The translations under genes and the position numbers were made by a program. Of a DNA stretch of 57,525 bases, positions 18,136 through 27,584 are shown in pieces (the first letter of the stretch is position 1; the number at the start of each line of letters is the position of its first letter). The notes under the pieces were generated by a model. The model ran no database searches and was not told the DNA's origin. It was given only the letters and a program-made list of their open reading frames with translations. Origin of the DNA: an uncultured Bacteroides sp. (GTDB taxonomy: Bacteria > Bacteroidota > Bacteroidia > Bacteroidales > Bacteroidaceae); the NCBI GenBank assembly GCA_944320945.1, contig CALUJK010000110.1, forward strand, positions 1-57,525, read 5' to 3'.

Positions 18136-20262
18136 ATGAAAAAGATATTGAACTTTATATTAGTAGCAGCGACTGCTTTTACCATGAGTAGCTGCGAAGA
18201 CTTCCTCGACACAAGTTCGCCAAGCATACTCGACCGTGAATCTGTGTTTTCCAGTGAAGAATCGGCTCGTGCCGCTTTGTATTATGGATATGAAACATTC
18301 CGAGCTAACCGTAGCTTGCACTCTGTGGGCTATTTCTGGCATCCGGTCTGGGGGTCGGATATAGAAGATTCGCAAGACCAATATAATGAAGGTACTCCGG
18401 GTATTTTGCAGAAGTGGTATTACCCGACAGGTACTTCTAATTATAATATTGATTCTGGCGAAGGTACGGAAGTGTTTACCAAACTTTATGAAACAATAGC
18501 TGTAGCTAATTCTTTGATTACAAGTTTCGAATCGTTGGACAATTTCAACGAACTCATGACCGGTGAGCCTAATTCTTTGTCGGATATTTATGGGCAGGCT
18601 GTTGCGCTGCGTGCTACTTGTTATTGGGAATTGTGCCGTTGGTATGGGGATGTACCTCATGTACTGGAGGCTGGTGCATCGGCTGAAGGACTGACTTCAC
18701 GTTATGCCATTTATGATTATCATGTGCAGAAACTGATAGAAGTAGAGCCACACATGTTCCGTGCTGGTGAAAGCAGCAATCGGGCCGATGTGATGAATCG
18801 TAATTATGTACAGGGACTTATCGGACGTATTTGTTTGTATAATGGTGGTTATGCCACTCGTCGTACCGACCTCGGCTCTGATTTCTATGTAGATGGTGAA
18901 GGAAATGTTCTTTCGTTTGACGATTGGAGTGTGGAGAACAATCAAGCTATTTATGGTCGTCGTAGTGATTGGAGGGATTTGTATGCAATAGCCAGAACTT
19001 ATTTACAAGCTTGTGCGGACAATCCGGGTTCTATCGTGTTTCATACTACTGATCCGCGCTCGAATAGCGGTGGACGTGTGTATGAAAATCCGTTCCAGTA
19101 TGCTTTCCAACAGATGCATAAAGCTGATAATGTGACGTTGGCTGATGAATCGGTATATGAAATACCTTTTAAACTGAAAGGTGGTTCTGACCGTCCGGGG
19201 TATATCGGTCGTCCGTCTCGTGGTGGTGATGGTCAGGCTCCTTGTGTGGCTTGCGGACAAGACCGTATTCAAGCTCATTTTTACTATGGATGGTTTGATA
19301 ATGATGACAAGCGTCGTGATGCCTCTGTAACAGTTACCGGTAGTACCGGTCAGGGGCAGGAAGAAATTCAATCTTTCAACCGAAGTAGCTGGGGCAATGG
19401 TTGTGGCCCAGGTACCAATAAATATGACTGGAATCGTTATGAAACGCCTGATATTGCTACCTATGGTAATTCTTGTATTAATGTTTCTTACATGCGTATT
19501 TCGGATATTTATTTGATGTTGGCTGAAGTCTGTGCTGCATTGGGTGATGACGGAACAGCACGTACTTATCTGGCATTGGTGCATAACCGTAATTTCCCAA
19601 ATGGTGTGGATACTGAATTTGACCAATATATAGCTGATTGTGGCTCAGTGTATGATGCTGTTATTAAGGAACGTGCTCTTGAATTTTGTGGAGAAGGTAT
19701 GCGCCGGTTTGATATCATCCGTACCGGAATTCTGCCTGAAGTGGCAGTAAAAGACCGTCAGATACAGAAGGCTATTATTGACGGTGTGCGTGCTAATGGT
19801 TATTATGAGTTTGAGAATGGGAATCAGATTCCTGCTTATATTTGGACCAAAATGGTGGATGCACGTACCGAATATGGATATCGTCTGACTACTCAAACTC
19901 CTGAAGGACAGGAGGATGATCCGGTTCTTTTCCCCGGATGGCGTGGACAGCATGATGATTGGGGTAGCATTGTTCCTGCGTATGCCAGCCAGAATATGAC
20001 AAATGTGGCTATTAAGGGCTTATTCCATTATATTGAACCGGGTAGTGCAGAAGCACAAGCATTGGAAGCTGATGGTTATGTGCAGACCAATTGGGCCATA
20101 GATATGTTGGATTATGAAGATGATTATGCAAACAAACTCTTTGCAGGCTATACTGATGCAGATTATGCAGCTAAAAATCCGCCTATTCATTTGTTGTGTA
20201 ATACTTATCAGGTGTTGTTGAATTCTCATATTACTAACGGATACGGATTCCGTCAGCAATAG
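18136..20262 (+). CDS. SusD/RagB-like glycan-binding lipoprotein
   Basis: The 708-residue surface lid of the SusCD complex, binding the glycan and closing over the SusC channel. The start is taken as the ATG at 18136 (MKKILNFILVAATAF), giving a signal peptide with lipobox MSSCEDFLD, Cys18. An upstream in-frame ATG at 18097 overlapping the susC stop would spoil the signal peptide. Typical SusD features are EDFLDTSSPS, the GRICLYNGGYATRR helix, a C-terminal ISDIYLMLAEVCAALG helical hairpin and IKERALEFCGEGMRRFDIIR. It is longer than most SusD proteins (usually 500-650 residues), with extra loops in the middle. Confidence 0.94.
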   Translation: MKKILNFILVAATAFTMSSCEDFLDTSSPSILDRESVFSSEESARAALYYGYETFRANRSLHSVGYFWHPVWGSDIEDSQDQYNEGTPGILQKWYYPTGTSNYNIDSGEGTEVFTKLYETIAVANSLITSFESLDNFNELMTGEPNSLSDIYGQAVALRATCYWELCRWYGDVPHVLEAGASAEGLTSRYAIYDYHVQKLIEVEPHMFRAGESSNRADVMNRNYVQGLIGRICLYNGGYATRRTDLGSDFYVDGEGNVLSFDDWSVENNQAIYGRRSDWRDLYAIARTYLQACADNPGSIVFHTTDPRSNSGGRVYENPFQYAFQQMHKADNVTLADESVYEIPFKLKGGSDRPGYIGRPSRGGDGQAPCVACGQDRIQAHFYYGWFDNDDKRRDASVTVTGSTGQGQEEIQSFNRSSWGNGCGPGTNKYDWNRYETPDIATYGNSCINVSYMRISDIYLMLAEVCAALGDDGTARTYLALVHNRNFPNGVDTEFDQYIADCGSVYDAVIKERALEFCGEGMRRFDIIRTGILPEVAVKDRQIQKAIIDGVRANGYYEFENGNQIPAYIWTKMVDARTEYGYRLTTQTPEGQEDDPVLFPGWRGQHDDWGSIVPAYASQNMTNVAIKGLFHYIEPGSAEAQALEADGYVQTNWAIDMLDYEDDYANKLFAGYTDADYAAKNPPIHLLCNTYQVLLNSHITNGYGFRQQ

Positions 20263-20288
20263 GCGCAGTAATTTATAAAAATAATAAG

Positions 20289-20329
20289 GCTGTATCAAAA
20301 TAGGAATTTGTTTCTTATTTTGATACAGC
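20289..20329. terminator. Bidirectional terminator between susD and the hybrid regulator
   Basis: A perfect 14-base inverted repeat: GCTGTATCAAAATA (20289-20302) and TATTTTGATACAGC (20316-20329), with a 13-base loop. T-rich sequence follows on each strand (TTCTTTGTTGT on plus, TTATTATTTTTATA on minus), so it can serve both convergent genes. Confidence 0.75.
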
Positions 20330-20424
20330 TTCTTTGTTGTTTCTTTTCAAAAGAATTCGGATTAATAATGAATGAAGGAGAAGATTAGTTTATCGATGGC
20401 TATTTGAATATGACCCCCGATGTT

Positions 20425-23400
20425 TTATCCATTGGTTTTCTGTTTTTCTTTATACTCTGTAGGGGTCATTCCAAACTGTTGCTTGAACAATTTGCTGAAA
20501 TAGTGTGAATCATTGACGCCTACCATGTATGCAATTTGTGCCATGCTGTATTCTTTCGTAAGAATTAACTGTGCAGCGCGTTTCATACGGAATTCCCTCA
20601 GAAATTCTACGGGGGATAATCCGGTCAATGTTTTTATCTTCTTGAAATAGACAGAACGGCTCATGTGTACCTCGGTAGCAATGTCTTCTACGGACAGATT
20701 GCCGTTGTCCAAATTCTGCTCGATGAATTCCATTACCTTGTCCATGAACCTGCGGTCGTTGGGCGAAAGCTGCTGCACCAATTCTTCCGACGGTTCTTGT
20801 TTTCGGTCGGGGTCGGGCATCAGGTTGGCGCAGTACATGGCTTGCAGTCTTTTCCTTTGTTCCAGCAGATTGAAAATACGTGCTTTAAGGTATGAAGTGC
20901 TGAACGGCTTTGTGATGTAGTCATCGGCACCCAGCTGCATACCTTCAATCTTGTCGTCAAGAGTAGTCTTGGCGGTTAATAGCACGATGGGGATATGGCT
21001 GGTGGTCATTTCCTCACGCAACGCATGCACCAGTGCACGGCCGTCCATTTGCGGCATCATGATGTCACTGATGATGATGTCAGGCAGAAATTCCTTACAT
21101 TTCTTCAGTCCTACTTGTCCATTTTCTGCCTCAATGACATTGAAGTATGGCGTGAAAATGGTTCGTAAGAAAGAACGCAGTTCGTTATTGTCTTCGGCAA
21201 TGAGAAGGGTATCTTTCTCTTTATCTACTTCATCCTTGTCGTTTTCGGTAAGGAAGGTCAGTGAGGCATCCTGATAGACCTGTTTCACATCTGTAATCAT
21301 CGGTTGGTCAGCGAGGATAAACTCTGTCTGCTCGTCAAAGTGCTCTTTCCCTTTGGGCAGTCTGACGGTAAACTTGCTTCCTTCACCTTGCCGGCTTTGT
21401 AAGGTGATACTGCCGTGGTGCATTTCTATGAGTTCTTTTACCAGCGAAAGACCGATGCCGGTACTGGGTTGGTGGAACAGGCTACGGTCAAGTAGGTTTT
21501 CGAATCGGACAAATAGGTTCTGCTGTTTGTTTTCGGCTATGCCGATGCCTTGGTCTTGCACGGCGATGAGAATATCAGCCCCGGCATCTGCTATGGTTAC
21601 TTTTATTTGCTTTCCTTGCGGAGTGTATTTAAAGGCATTTGACAGCAAGTTAAATACTATTTTTTCCAGTTTATCCGCATCCGCCCATAAGACCAGTGGT
21701 TCTTGGGGAGCATCCAGTGCAAAATCCATCTGGCGTTCTTCTGCCAACACACTGAAGTGGTCCATAATGTGCCGTATGAATGAAGTTACCTCTACTTGGC
21801 GTACCTGCATCTTCATTTTCTGGTGCTGAATTTTATGGAAATCGAGTATTTGGTTAACTAAATGCAACATGCGGTTGGCATTATTTTCTACCAGTGTCAA
21901 TGATTCTTTTTCTTCAGGCTGCAAACGGCCGTTCCGCAGAATGTGCTCAATGGGACCGATGATAAGTGTCAACGGAGTACGCAGTTCGTGAGAAATGTCG
22001 GTAAAGAAATGCAGCTTGATATCAGCAATTTGTCTCTCGATGGCGACCTTGTGCTTCAAGCGGTAGATGACGAAGAGTATATAAGAAGAACTTATGATAA
22101 TCAACAGAATAATCAGCGTGTAAAGCCCGTATGCCCACGGCGTTTCCCAAAAGGAGGGAAGCACAGTCAGTTGCATGGTGCGTACATTGTCCACCCACAC
22201 TCCGTCACTGTTGGTCGATTTTACTTCCAGTGTATAATTGCCTTTGGGCAGATTGGTGTAGTTGGCAGTGCGCTGATTGCCTACGTAGTTCCATTCATTT
22301 TCGAAGCCTTTTAATCGGTAGGCATACGAAATGCTGTTGGGATATCTCAAGTCTAAGGCTGCAAACTGAATACTGAAGTTGTTGCGGTCATGCGGTAATT
22401 CTATAAAACGTGTTTCGTCGATGTTGGCCGACAGAATATTGTTTTCGTGTAAACCGGCATTATCAGTTTGCTGAAAGTCGGTAAAGATGATGGCCGGGGC
22501 GTAGCGGTTAATTTTAATTGAGTCCGGTCGGAAATACAGTACCCCTTTTGTGGTGTTGAACATCAGTTCTCCGCGGCGTGTCTTGACGCTTTTCCCCTCT
22601 CCAAAATTGATGTGTATGGGGAAGGTTTTGGAAGTATAGTTCTCCATTTTACCCGTAGCAGGAATGAATTTGCACAGTGCTTCTTCTGTGGCTAACCACA
22701 AGCTTCCCTCTTTGTCTTCCTCGATAGATAGAATGATATCCGAAGCCAATCCATCTTTTGGAGTGTATGCCTGAAATTGGATACTTCCATCTTGCAGACG
22801 GTTCAGTTTGTTCAGGCCGCCTCCAAATGTGGCTATATACATTTCATTTTGGCTGGTAAAGAAGATATTGTGTATATCGTCGTTCCCAAGGCTGTGTACA
22901 TCTGATGGGATACGCTGAAATCTTTGGAAACGGATATCTTCCGGTTTGTCAAAGTCTCCTTCGCACATTAACAGACCGGTGGTACTGCCTATCCAGATAT
23001 TGCCATTGGGTGCAGAAGTCACGAAACGGGTACGGTAACACTCCTTGATGGGATAGTTTTTCAGCAGATTCCGATGATTGATAAATCGGGGAGACTTGCT
23101 GTCGGCTTTTAAATCCAAATAGTTGATACCTCCTTCAAACGTTGCAATCCACAACCGATGGTGTCGGTCCTCGTGCAGACTGTATATGTCGTTTCCGCTT
23201 AAACTGTTGTTATCATTTTCATTGGTTGTGTATTGCCGCAGCCGAAAGTGAAGCGGTTTCTTTTCGGGCGTAGCCGCTATCAGCCCGTTCCCCTTGGTAC
23301 CAATCCAGATAGTACCGGTATGGTCTTGTGTGAAACTGTAGGCGATGCCTATCTGATCTTTACTGTTCGGAATGATTTGTCCTTGTGCGTTTAAGTTGCC

Positions 23401-24837
23401 GATGTATTGAAAATTCTCGTTGTAAATGCGGATGATTTTGTCTCGGTTACCGGTCCAGATATTTCCGTCTTTGTCTTGAAAGATAGCACGTGTATTGTTC
23501 CCTGGAAAACCGGAATCATTGGCACGGGCAGTAAGCAGATGGAAATGGTTGGTGTTGAAAGTCACTTTCTCAAGTCCGTTTTCGTAGGAACAAATCCACA
23601 GATTCCCCTGTTTGTCCGTAAATAGCCCGGTTACTCTATTATCCGTGCTCCATCCGGTTTGCAGGGCAGGGTTGTAAAAGGGATGTATTTGGTTATGTGC
23701 TCGGTCGTACCATGCCAGTCCTCCGCCGGACGGGTGTAACCACAAGGAACCGTTGATGTCCTCGTAAATATACATCTCAGGTCTGGAATCTACAATGTCT
23801 TTCCCGTATTTGTCTTGCAGGATGAAGTAGTCTAAGTGCTTGTTTTGCGGATTGAAGTGCGTAGCGCCGGGAATACGGTGCCGTAGCCAGATTTCGTGAT
23901 GGGTATCAATATACACCTCTCGTATCAAATCTTCCGGTAGAGTGGGCAGTGTCTTTTTGCAGAAGTGTTCTGTATGATTTGTCTCGGTGTTATAAATAAA
24001 GAAACCGTTACTGGCCGTACCTACGAATAGTTCACTTCCTTTTAAGGGGCGGATAAACTTAATGGACGATTGGGTCGGAAACCGCTTAAGTTGGAACGAA
24101 CCGTTCTTATGTTGCCAAACACACCCGCTATCAGAGGTGAAGTAGAGGGTGTTGTCATGTTGTAGAGCGTCGTAGAAAGGCGTATTGTCTTTTCCTGTCG
24201 GCACAACAAAAAAGGGATTGGAAGTCTGTTCGTTCTTTTCTTTGGCGATTTGATATAACCCGTTGTTCGTTAATATCCATTGAGTCTGTTGTTTGTCCAA
24301 AAAGATTTTGTTTACTTTTTCCGGATGATAGTTCGGGTGTACCTGGAAGAAGTCCTCAGCTTTCATTTCCCTGGTTTTCGAGTCAATGGTGACATGAATG
24401 CATTCTTTTTGTTGGGTGGTAATCCATATATCGCCCGTGGGTAACACATAGAAATCTTGCGCAATGTAATTGTCGTATGGGATAGACTCAAACTTTTCAC
24501 TATTGGGGTCAAACCTGAAAATCTGATGGTCGTAACTTTGCATCCACAGATATCCATAACAATCTTCTTTTAGAGAATCGAAACGGTTATTGCTCAGTGC
24601 GGTGTTGTCACCCGGATATGCCTTATAGTTCTTGAACGTATAACCGTCAAACTTATAAAGTCCATCCCATGTGGCAAACCACATTAGTCCTTTATGGTCC
24701 TGCAAGATGCTTTGTACCGTTTTTTGTGACAGTCCGTTTTCTGACGTATAGTAGGTAAAGGTATGTGGAGGCTGTGCCAAACATACTTTTATACCTACCA
24801 TATATAGGAGAATCCAGATAAATCCGGTTCTTTTCAT
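20425..24837 (-). CDS. Hybrid two-component system regulator of the polysaccharide locus
   Basis: A 1470-residue single-protein sensor and transcription factor. In order: signal peptide (~1-22), periplasmic Reg_prop beta-propeller repeats (~25-720, many GNIWIGT/GSLWLAT-like strands), Y_Y_Y domain (~800-890), a membrane helix (~904-926), HisKA with His950 in ISHELRTPL, HATPase (~1045-1165, FNLLSNAFKYTP and GIGLSLVKEL), receiver (~1207-1325, Asp1258 in SDIMMPQMDG) and an AraC-type HTH (~1360-1468). Such proteins bind a specific oligosaccharide in the periplasm and activate the adjacent susCD and enzyme genes. All catalytic residues are present. It converges on susD through a shared terminator. 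A fragment of a related gene occurs at 38700-38777. Confidence 0.96.
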   Translation of the reverse strand: MKRTGFIWILLYMVGIKVCLAQPPHTFTYYTSENGLSQKTVQSILQDHKGLMWFATWDGLYKFDGYTFKNYKAYPGDNTALSNNRFDSLKEDCYGYLWMQSYDHQIFRFDPNSEKFESIPYDNYIAQDFYVLPTGDIWITTQQKECIHVTIDSKTREMKAEDFFQVHPNYHPEKVNKIFLDKQQTQWILTNNGLYQIAKEKNEQTSNPFFVVPTGKDNTPFYDALQHDNTLYFTSDSGCVWQHKNGSFQLKRFPTQSSIKFIRPLKGSELFVGTASNGFFIYNTETNHTEHFCKKTLPTLPEDLIREVYIDTHHEIWLRHRIPGATHFNPQNKHLDYFILQDKYGKDIVDSRPEMYIYEDINGSLWLHPSGGGLAWYDRAHNQIHPFYNPALQTGWSTDNRVTGLFTDKQGNLWICSYENGLEKVTFNTNHFHLLTARANDSGFPGNNTRAIFQDKDGNIWTGNRDKIIRIYNENFQYIGNLNAQGQIIPNSKDQIGIAYSFTQDHTGTIWIGTKGNGLIAATPEKKPLHFRLRQYTTNENDNNSLSGNDIYSLHEDRHHRLWIATFEGGINYLDLKADSKSPRFINHRNLLKNYPIKECYRTRFVTSAPNGNIWIGSTTGLLMCEGDFDKPEDIRFQRFQRIPSDVHSLGNDDIHNIFFTSQNEMYIATFGGGLNKLNRLQDGSIQFQAYTPKDGLASDIILSIEEDKEGSLWLATEEALCKFIPATGKMENYTSKTFPIHINFGEGKSVKTRRGELMFNTTKGVLYFRPDSIKINRYAPAIIFTDFQQTDNAGLHENNILSANIDETRFIELPHDRNNFSIQFAALDLRYPNSISYAYRLKGFENEWNYVGNQRTANYTNLPKGNYTLEVKSTNSDGVWVDNVRTMQLTVLPSFWETPWAYGLYTLIILLIIISSSYILFVIYRLKHKVAIERQIADIKLHFFTDISHELRTPLTLIIGPIEHILRNGRLQPEEKESLTLVENNANRMLHLVNQILDFHKIQHQKMKMQVRQVEVTSFIRHIMDHFSVLAEERQMDFALDAPQEPLVLWADADKLEKIVFNLLSNAFKYTPQGKQIKVTIADAGADILIAVQDQGIGIAENKQQNLFVRFENLLDRSLFHQPSTGIGLSLVKELIEMHHGSITLQSRQGEGSKFTVRLPKGKEHFDEQTEFILADQPMITDVKQVYQDASLTFLTENDKDEVDKEKDTLLIAEDNNELRSFLRTIFTPYFNVIEAENGQVGLKKCKEFLPDIIISDIMMPQMDGRALVHALREEMTTSHIPIVLLTAKTTLDDKIEGMQLGADDYITKPFSTSYLKARIFNLLEQRKRLQAMYCANLMPDPDRKQEPSEELVQQLSPNDRRFMDKVMEFIEQNLDNGNLSVEDIATEVHMSRSVYFKKIKTLTGLSPVEFLREFRMKRAAQLILTKEYSMAQIAYMVGVNDSHYFSKLFKQQFGMTPTEYKEKQKTNG

Positions 24838-25214
24838 AAATCTGATGATAATTAATGTGAGTTCGATATAAAAGTTAAGATTATTCGTTTGATTATTAAG
24901 AATATAGCGATAAGAGTATTAAATTTATAGTGTTGAATTATAACATTTAAGCGATTACCTCTATGTTCTCAGAGGCTAAAGTTACGGAGAATCTCTGGAA
25001 TAACCGCTGAATTTCGGCAGATTAATGTAGTAGAATTTGGGAATTAGGAAAATTGTTTAAATGTTATAATTGCAGCATTATAAATATAATATTTATCATT
25101 ATAGTTCTATTTTTAGTAAATTGTACTTACTTTTATGTCGAATTCACGTAACACTAATAACTATTCATATAGAAGTGCAGTTTCTTTAATATGTAATTTA
25201 TGGTTTAAAATATT
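24838..25214. other. AT-rich divergent intergenic region
   Basis: This separates the minus-strand hybrid regulator from the plus-strand DUF456 gene and must hold both promoters, but no exact TAnnTTTG box is visible. A weak hairpin (CCTCT/AGAGG) occurs near 24958-24975. I see nothing coding. Confidence 0.4.
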
Positions 25215-25691
25215 ATGGATGTTTTATTTATTATAGTAGGAGTATTGTGTTTGATAACTGGATTACTAGGGTGCGTTTTACCGATATTACCAGGTCCTCC
25301 ATTAACTTATGGCGGATTATTGCTATTGCATTTTACAGATAAAGTCCAATTTAGTATTACTCAGCTGCTTGTATGGTTGGGAGTTGTTGTAGTAATCCAA
25401 GTATTGGATTATTTAGTACCATTATTAGGTACTAAATATAGTGGTGGTAGTAAATGGGGAACACGAGGTTGCCTGATTGGGACTGTTGTAGGGCTGTTTT
25501 TTATGCCATGGGGAATTATAGCAGGCCCGTTTATGGGGGCTTTCATTGGAGAATTGATGGGTGGACGTGAAACTGCTGCTGCATTAAAATCCGGATTTGG
25601 TTCTTTGCTTGGCTTTTTGTTAGGGACAGTTTTAAAATGTGCTGTGTGTGGATATTTTATTTGGCAATTCGTTGCAGCACTTATGGAATAA
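25215..25691 (+). CDS. DUF456 domain membrane protein
   Basis: A 158-residue hydrophobic protein matching DUF456: several membrane segments with glycine-rich helices (LLGCVLPILPGPPLTYGGLL, the central PLLGTKYSGGSKWGTRGCLI loop, and IAGPFMGAFIGELMGG). The family has no established function; these glycine-zipper-like helices suggest helix packing in the inner membrane. It stands between the polysaccharide locus and parA, on the same strand as parA but with 223 bases between, and parA appears to have its own -7 box. Confidence 0.8.
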   Translation: MDVLFIIVGVLCLITGLLGCVLPILPGPPLTYGGLLLLHFTDKVQFSITQLLVWLGVVVVIQVLDYLVPLLGTKYSGGSKWGTRGCLIGTVVGLFFMPWGIIAGPFMGAFIGELMGGRETAAALKSGFGSLLGFLLGTVLKCAVCGYFIWQFVAALME

Positions 25692-25784
25692 TGCTGCTAA
25701 TTCTTAGATTAATTAACCTGTTCCCTCGCAATTAATAATCCTTTAATTCTGTATATGTTCAGAATGAGTTTCAATATAAATATG

Positions 25785-25792
25785 TATATTTG
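25785..25792 (+). promoter_or_regulatory. Candidate -7 box of the parA promoter
   Basis: TATATTTG matches TAnnTTTG. It lies about 120 bases before the parA start. No -33 element is evident. Confidence 0.35.
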
Positions 25793-25914
25793 CCTGCAAA
25801 AGAATAGTTATTAACAAAAAGCGTGACTTATCAACTATTTTGATTTTCTTTTCTTAAATTAATAGGTGCAGCCGGGATTTATCACTTATTTCGCTGTCGA
25901 TAAAAATGAAGATT

Positions 25915-26679
25915 ATGGGAAAAATTATTGCACTGGCAAACCAAAAGGGAGGAGTGGGTAAGACAACAACGACCATTAATTTAGCTGCATCACTTGCCAT
26001 TTTAGAGAAGAAAGTCCTTGTAGTGGATGCGGATCCGCAAGCCAATGCTTCTTCTGGATTGGGAGTAGATATAAAGCAAGTTGAGTGTTCTATTTATGAG
26101 TGTCTCATTAGTCATGCGGATATTAATAGTGCGATACATGATACTGAGATTGAAACACTAAAAGTGGTGCCATCTCATATTAATTTGGTGGGAGCCGAGA
26201 TTGAGATGCTTAATCTGAAAAATCGAGAGAAGGTATTAAAGGGGGTATTAGTTCCTTTAAAAGAAAAATTTGATTATATCTTGATAGATTGTTCACCTTC
26301 GTTGGGATTGATAACAGTCAATGCTTTAACTGCTGCGGATTCTGTCATTATTCCTGTGCAGGCTGAATATTTTGCTTTGGAAGGGATTAGTAAGTTGCTG
26401 AATACAATAAAGATTATTAAATCTAAATTAAATCCGTCGCTTGAGATAGAAGGCTTTTTGCTTACGATGTATGATTCGCGTTTGCGTCAGGCCAATCAGA
26501 TTTATGATGAAGTAAAAAGACATTTTCAAGAGTTGGTTTTCAACACGGTAATTCAACGGAATGTGAAACTTAGTGAAGCGCCGAGTTACGGGGTACCTAC
26601 TATTTTGTACGATGCAGATTCTACCGGAGCAAAGAACCACATGGCATTGGCCAAGGAATTAATAGCTAAAAGTAAATAA
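25915..26679 (+). CDS. parA: Chromosome-partitioning ATPase ParA/Soj
   Basis: A 254-residue Walker-type ATPase that moves ParB-bound origin regions. It has the deviant Walker A KGGVGKTTTTIN near residue 10, Walker A' VVDADPQANASSGLG and Walker B ILIDCSPSLGLITVNAL. I chose the ATG at 25915 (MGKIIALANQKGG); an ATG three codons upstream would add MKI only. parB follows after 14 bases, then DUF5683, a LysM transglycosylase and rel, an order familiar from Bacteroidetes chromosomes. No parS-like palindrome was spotted in the window. Confidence 0.95.
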   Translation: MGKIIALANQKGGVGKTTTTINLAASLAILEKKVLVVDADPQANASSGLGVDIKQVECSIYECLISHADINSAIHDTEIETLKVVPSHINLVGAEIEMLNLKNREKVLKGVLVPLKEKFDYILIDCSPSLGLITVNALTAADSVIIPVQAEYFALEGISKLLNTIKIIKSKLNPSLEIEGFLLTMYDSRLRQANQIYDEVKRHFQELVFNTVIQRNVKLSEAPSYGVPTILYDADSTGAKNHMALAKELIAKSK

Positions 26680-26693
26680 TATAAGGTATAACA

Positions 26694-27584
26694 ATGGCAC
26701 AAAAAAGAAACGCTTTAGGACGTGGGTTGGATGCTTTACTCTCAATGGATGAGGTGCAGACGGAAGGTTCGTCTTCTATTAATGAAATAGAATTGTCGAA
26801 AATTGTGGTCAATCCTAATCAACCGCGTCGAGAGTTTGACCCTGTTGCATTACAGGAATTGGCAGATTCTATTGCGGAAATTGGAATTATTCAGCCAATT
26901 ACGTTGCGCAAGCTATCTGATGATGAATATCAGATTATTGCCGGTGAACGTCGTTTCCGTGCCTCGCAATTAGCCGGATTGACCAGTATCCCTGCATATA
27001 TTCGTACGGCTGACGATGAAAATGTCATGGAAATGGCGCTGATTGAGAATATACAGCGTGAAGACTTGAATTCAGTAGAAATAGCACTTGCATATCAACA
27101 TTTGCTGGAGCAGTATGGATTGACGCAAGAACGTCTTAGCGAGCGAGTTGGCAAGAAACGTGCCACTATAGCTAATTATTTACGTTTATTGAAACTTCCG
27201 GCTCCTATTCAGATAGGTTTGCAGAATAAGCAAATAGATATGGGCCATGCACGTGCATTGGTTACATTGACTGACCCCAAATTGCAGGTTAAATTGTTTG
27301 AGGAAATATTAGAGCAAGGATATTCTGTGCGTAGGGTGGAAGAAATAGTGAAAGAGTTGAATGAAGGAGGGACAGTACAGAGTGGTTCCCATAAAATAGC
27401 TTCTAAGCATACACGTTTGCCCGAAGAATATGATATGCTGAAAAAACAACTTTCGGGATTCTTTAATGTTAAGGTACAATTGACATGTTCGGAAAAGGGG
27501 AAAGGCAGAATTAGTATCCCATTTGATAATGAAGATGAGTTGGAACGTATTATCGGGATTTTTGATACGTTGAAAGTTAAATGA
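26694..27584 (+). CDS. parB: Chromosome-partitioning protein ParB/Spo0J
   Basis: A 296-residue DNA-binding CTPase that loads at parS sites and works with ParA. The N-terminal segment KRNALGRGLDALL is the ParA-contact region. The ParB/Sulfiredoxin-like nucleotide domain (~28-120) contains NPNQPRREFD, IIAGERRFRASQLAGL and the ENIQREDLN box. The HTH (~125-190) has LTQERLSERVGKKRATIANY, and a C-terminal dimerisation part ends the protein. The stop codon overlaps the start of the DUF5683 gene by four bases (ATGA), indicating coupling. Confidence 0.95.
   Translation: MAQKRNALGRGLDALLSMDEVQTEGSSSINEIELSKIVVNPNQPRREFDPVALQELADSIAEIGIIQPITLRKLSDDEYQIIAGERRFRASQLAGLTSIPAYIRTADDENVMEMALIENIQREDLNSVEIALAYQHLLEQYGLTQERLSERVGKKRATIANYLRLLKLPAPIQIGLQNKQIDMGHARALVTLTDPKLQVKLFEEILEQGYSVRRVEEIVKELNEGGTVQSGSHKIASKHTRLPEEYDMLKKQLSGFFNVKVQLTCSEKGKGRISIPFDNEDELERIIGIFDTLKVK

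Noticed and set aside
20289-20329. Perfect inverted repeat as an insertion-sequence end
   Set aside because: It lies between convergent genes, has T-rich tracts on both sides, and there is no transposase nearby. A bidirectional terminator explains it.
25915-27584. A replication origin or parS site next to parAB
   Set aside because: I found no parS-like palindrome, DnaA-box cluster or dnaA/gyrB-type neighbour in the window. In Bacteroidetes these genes need not be at the origin.
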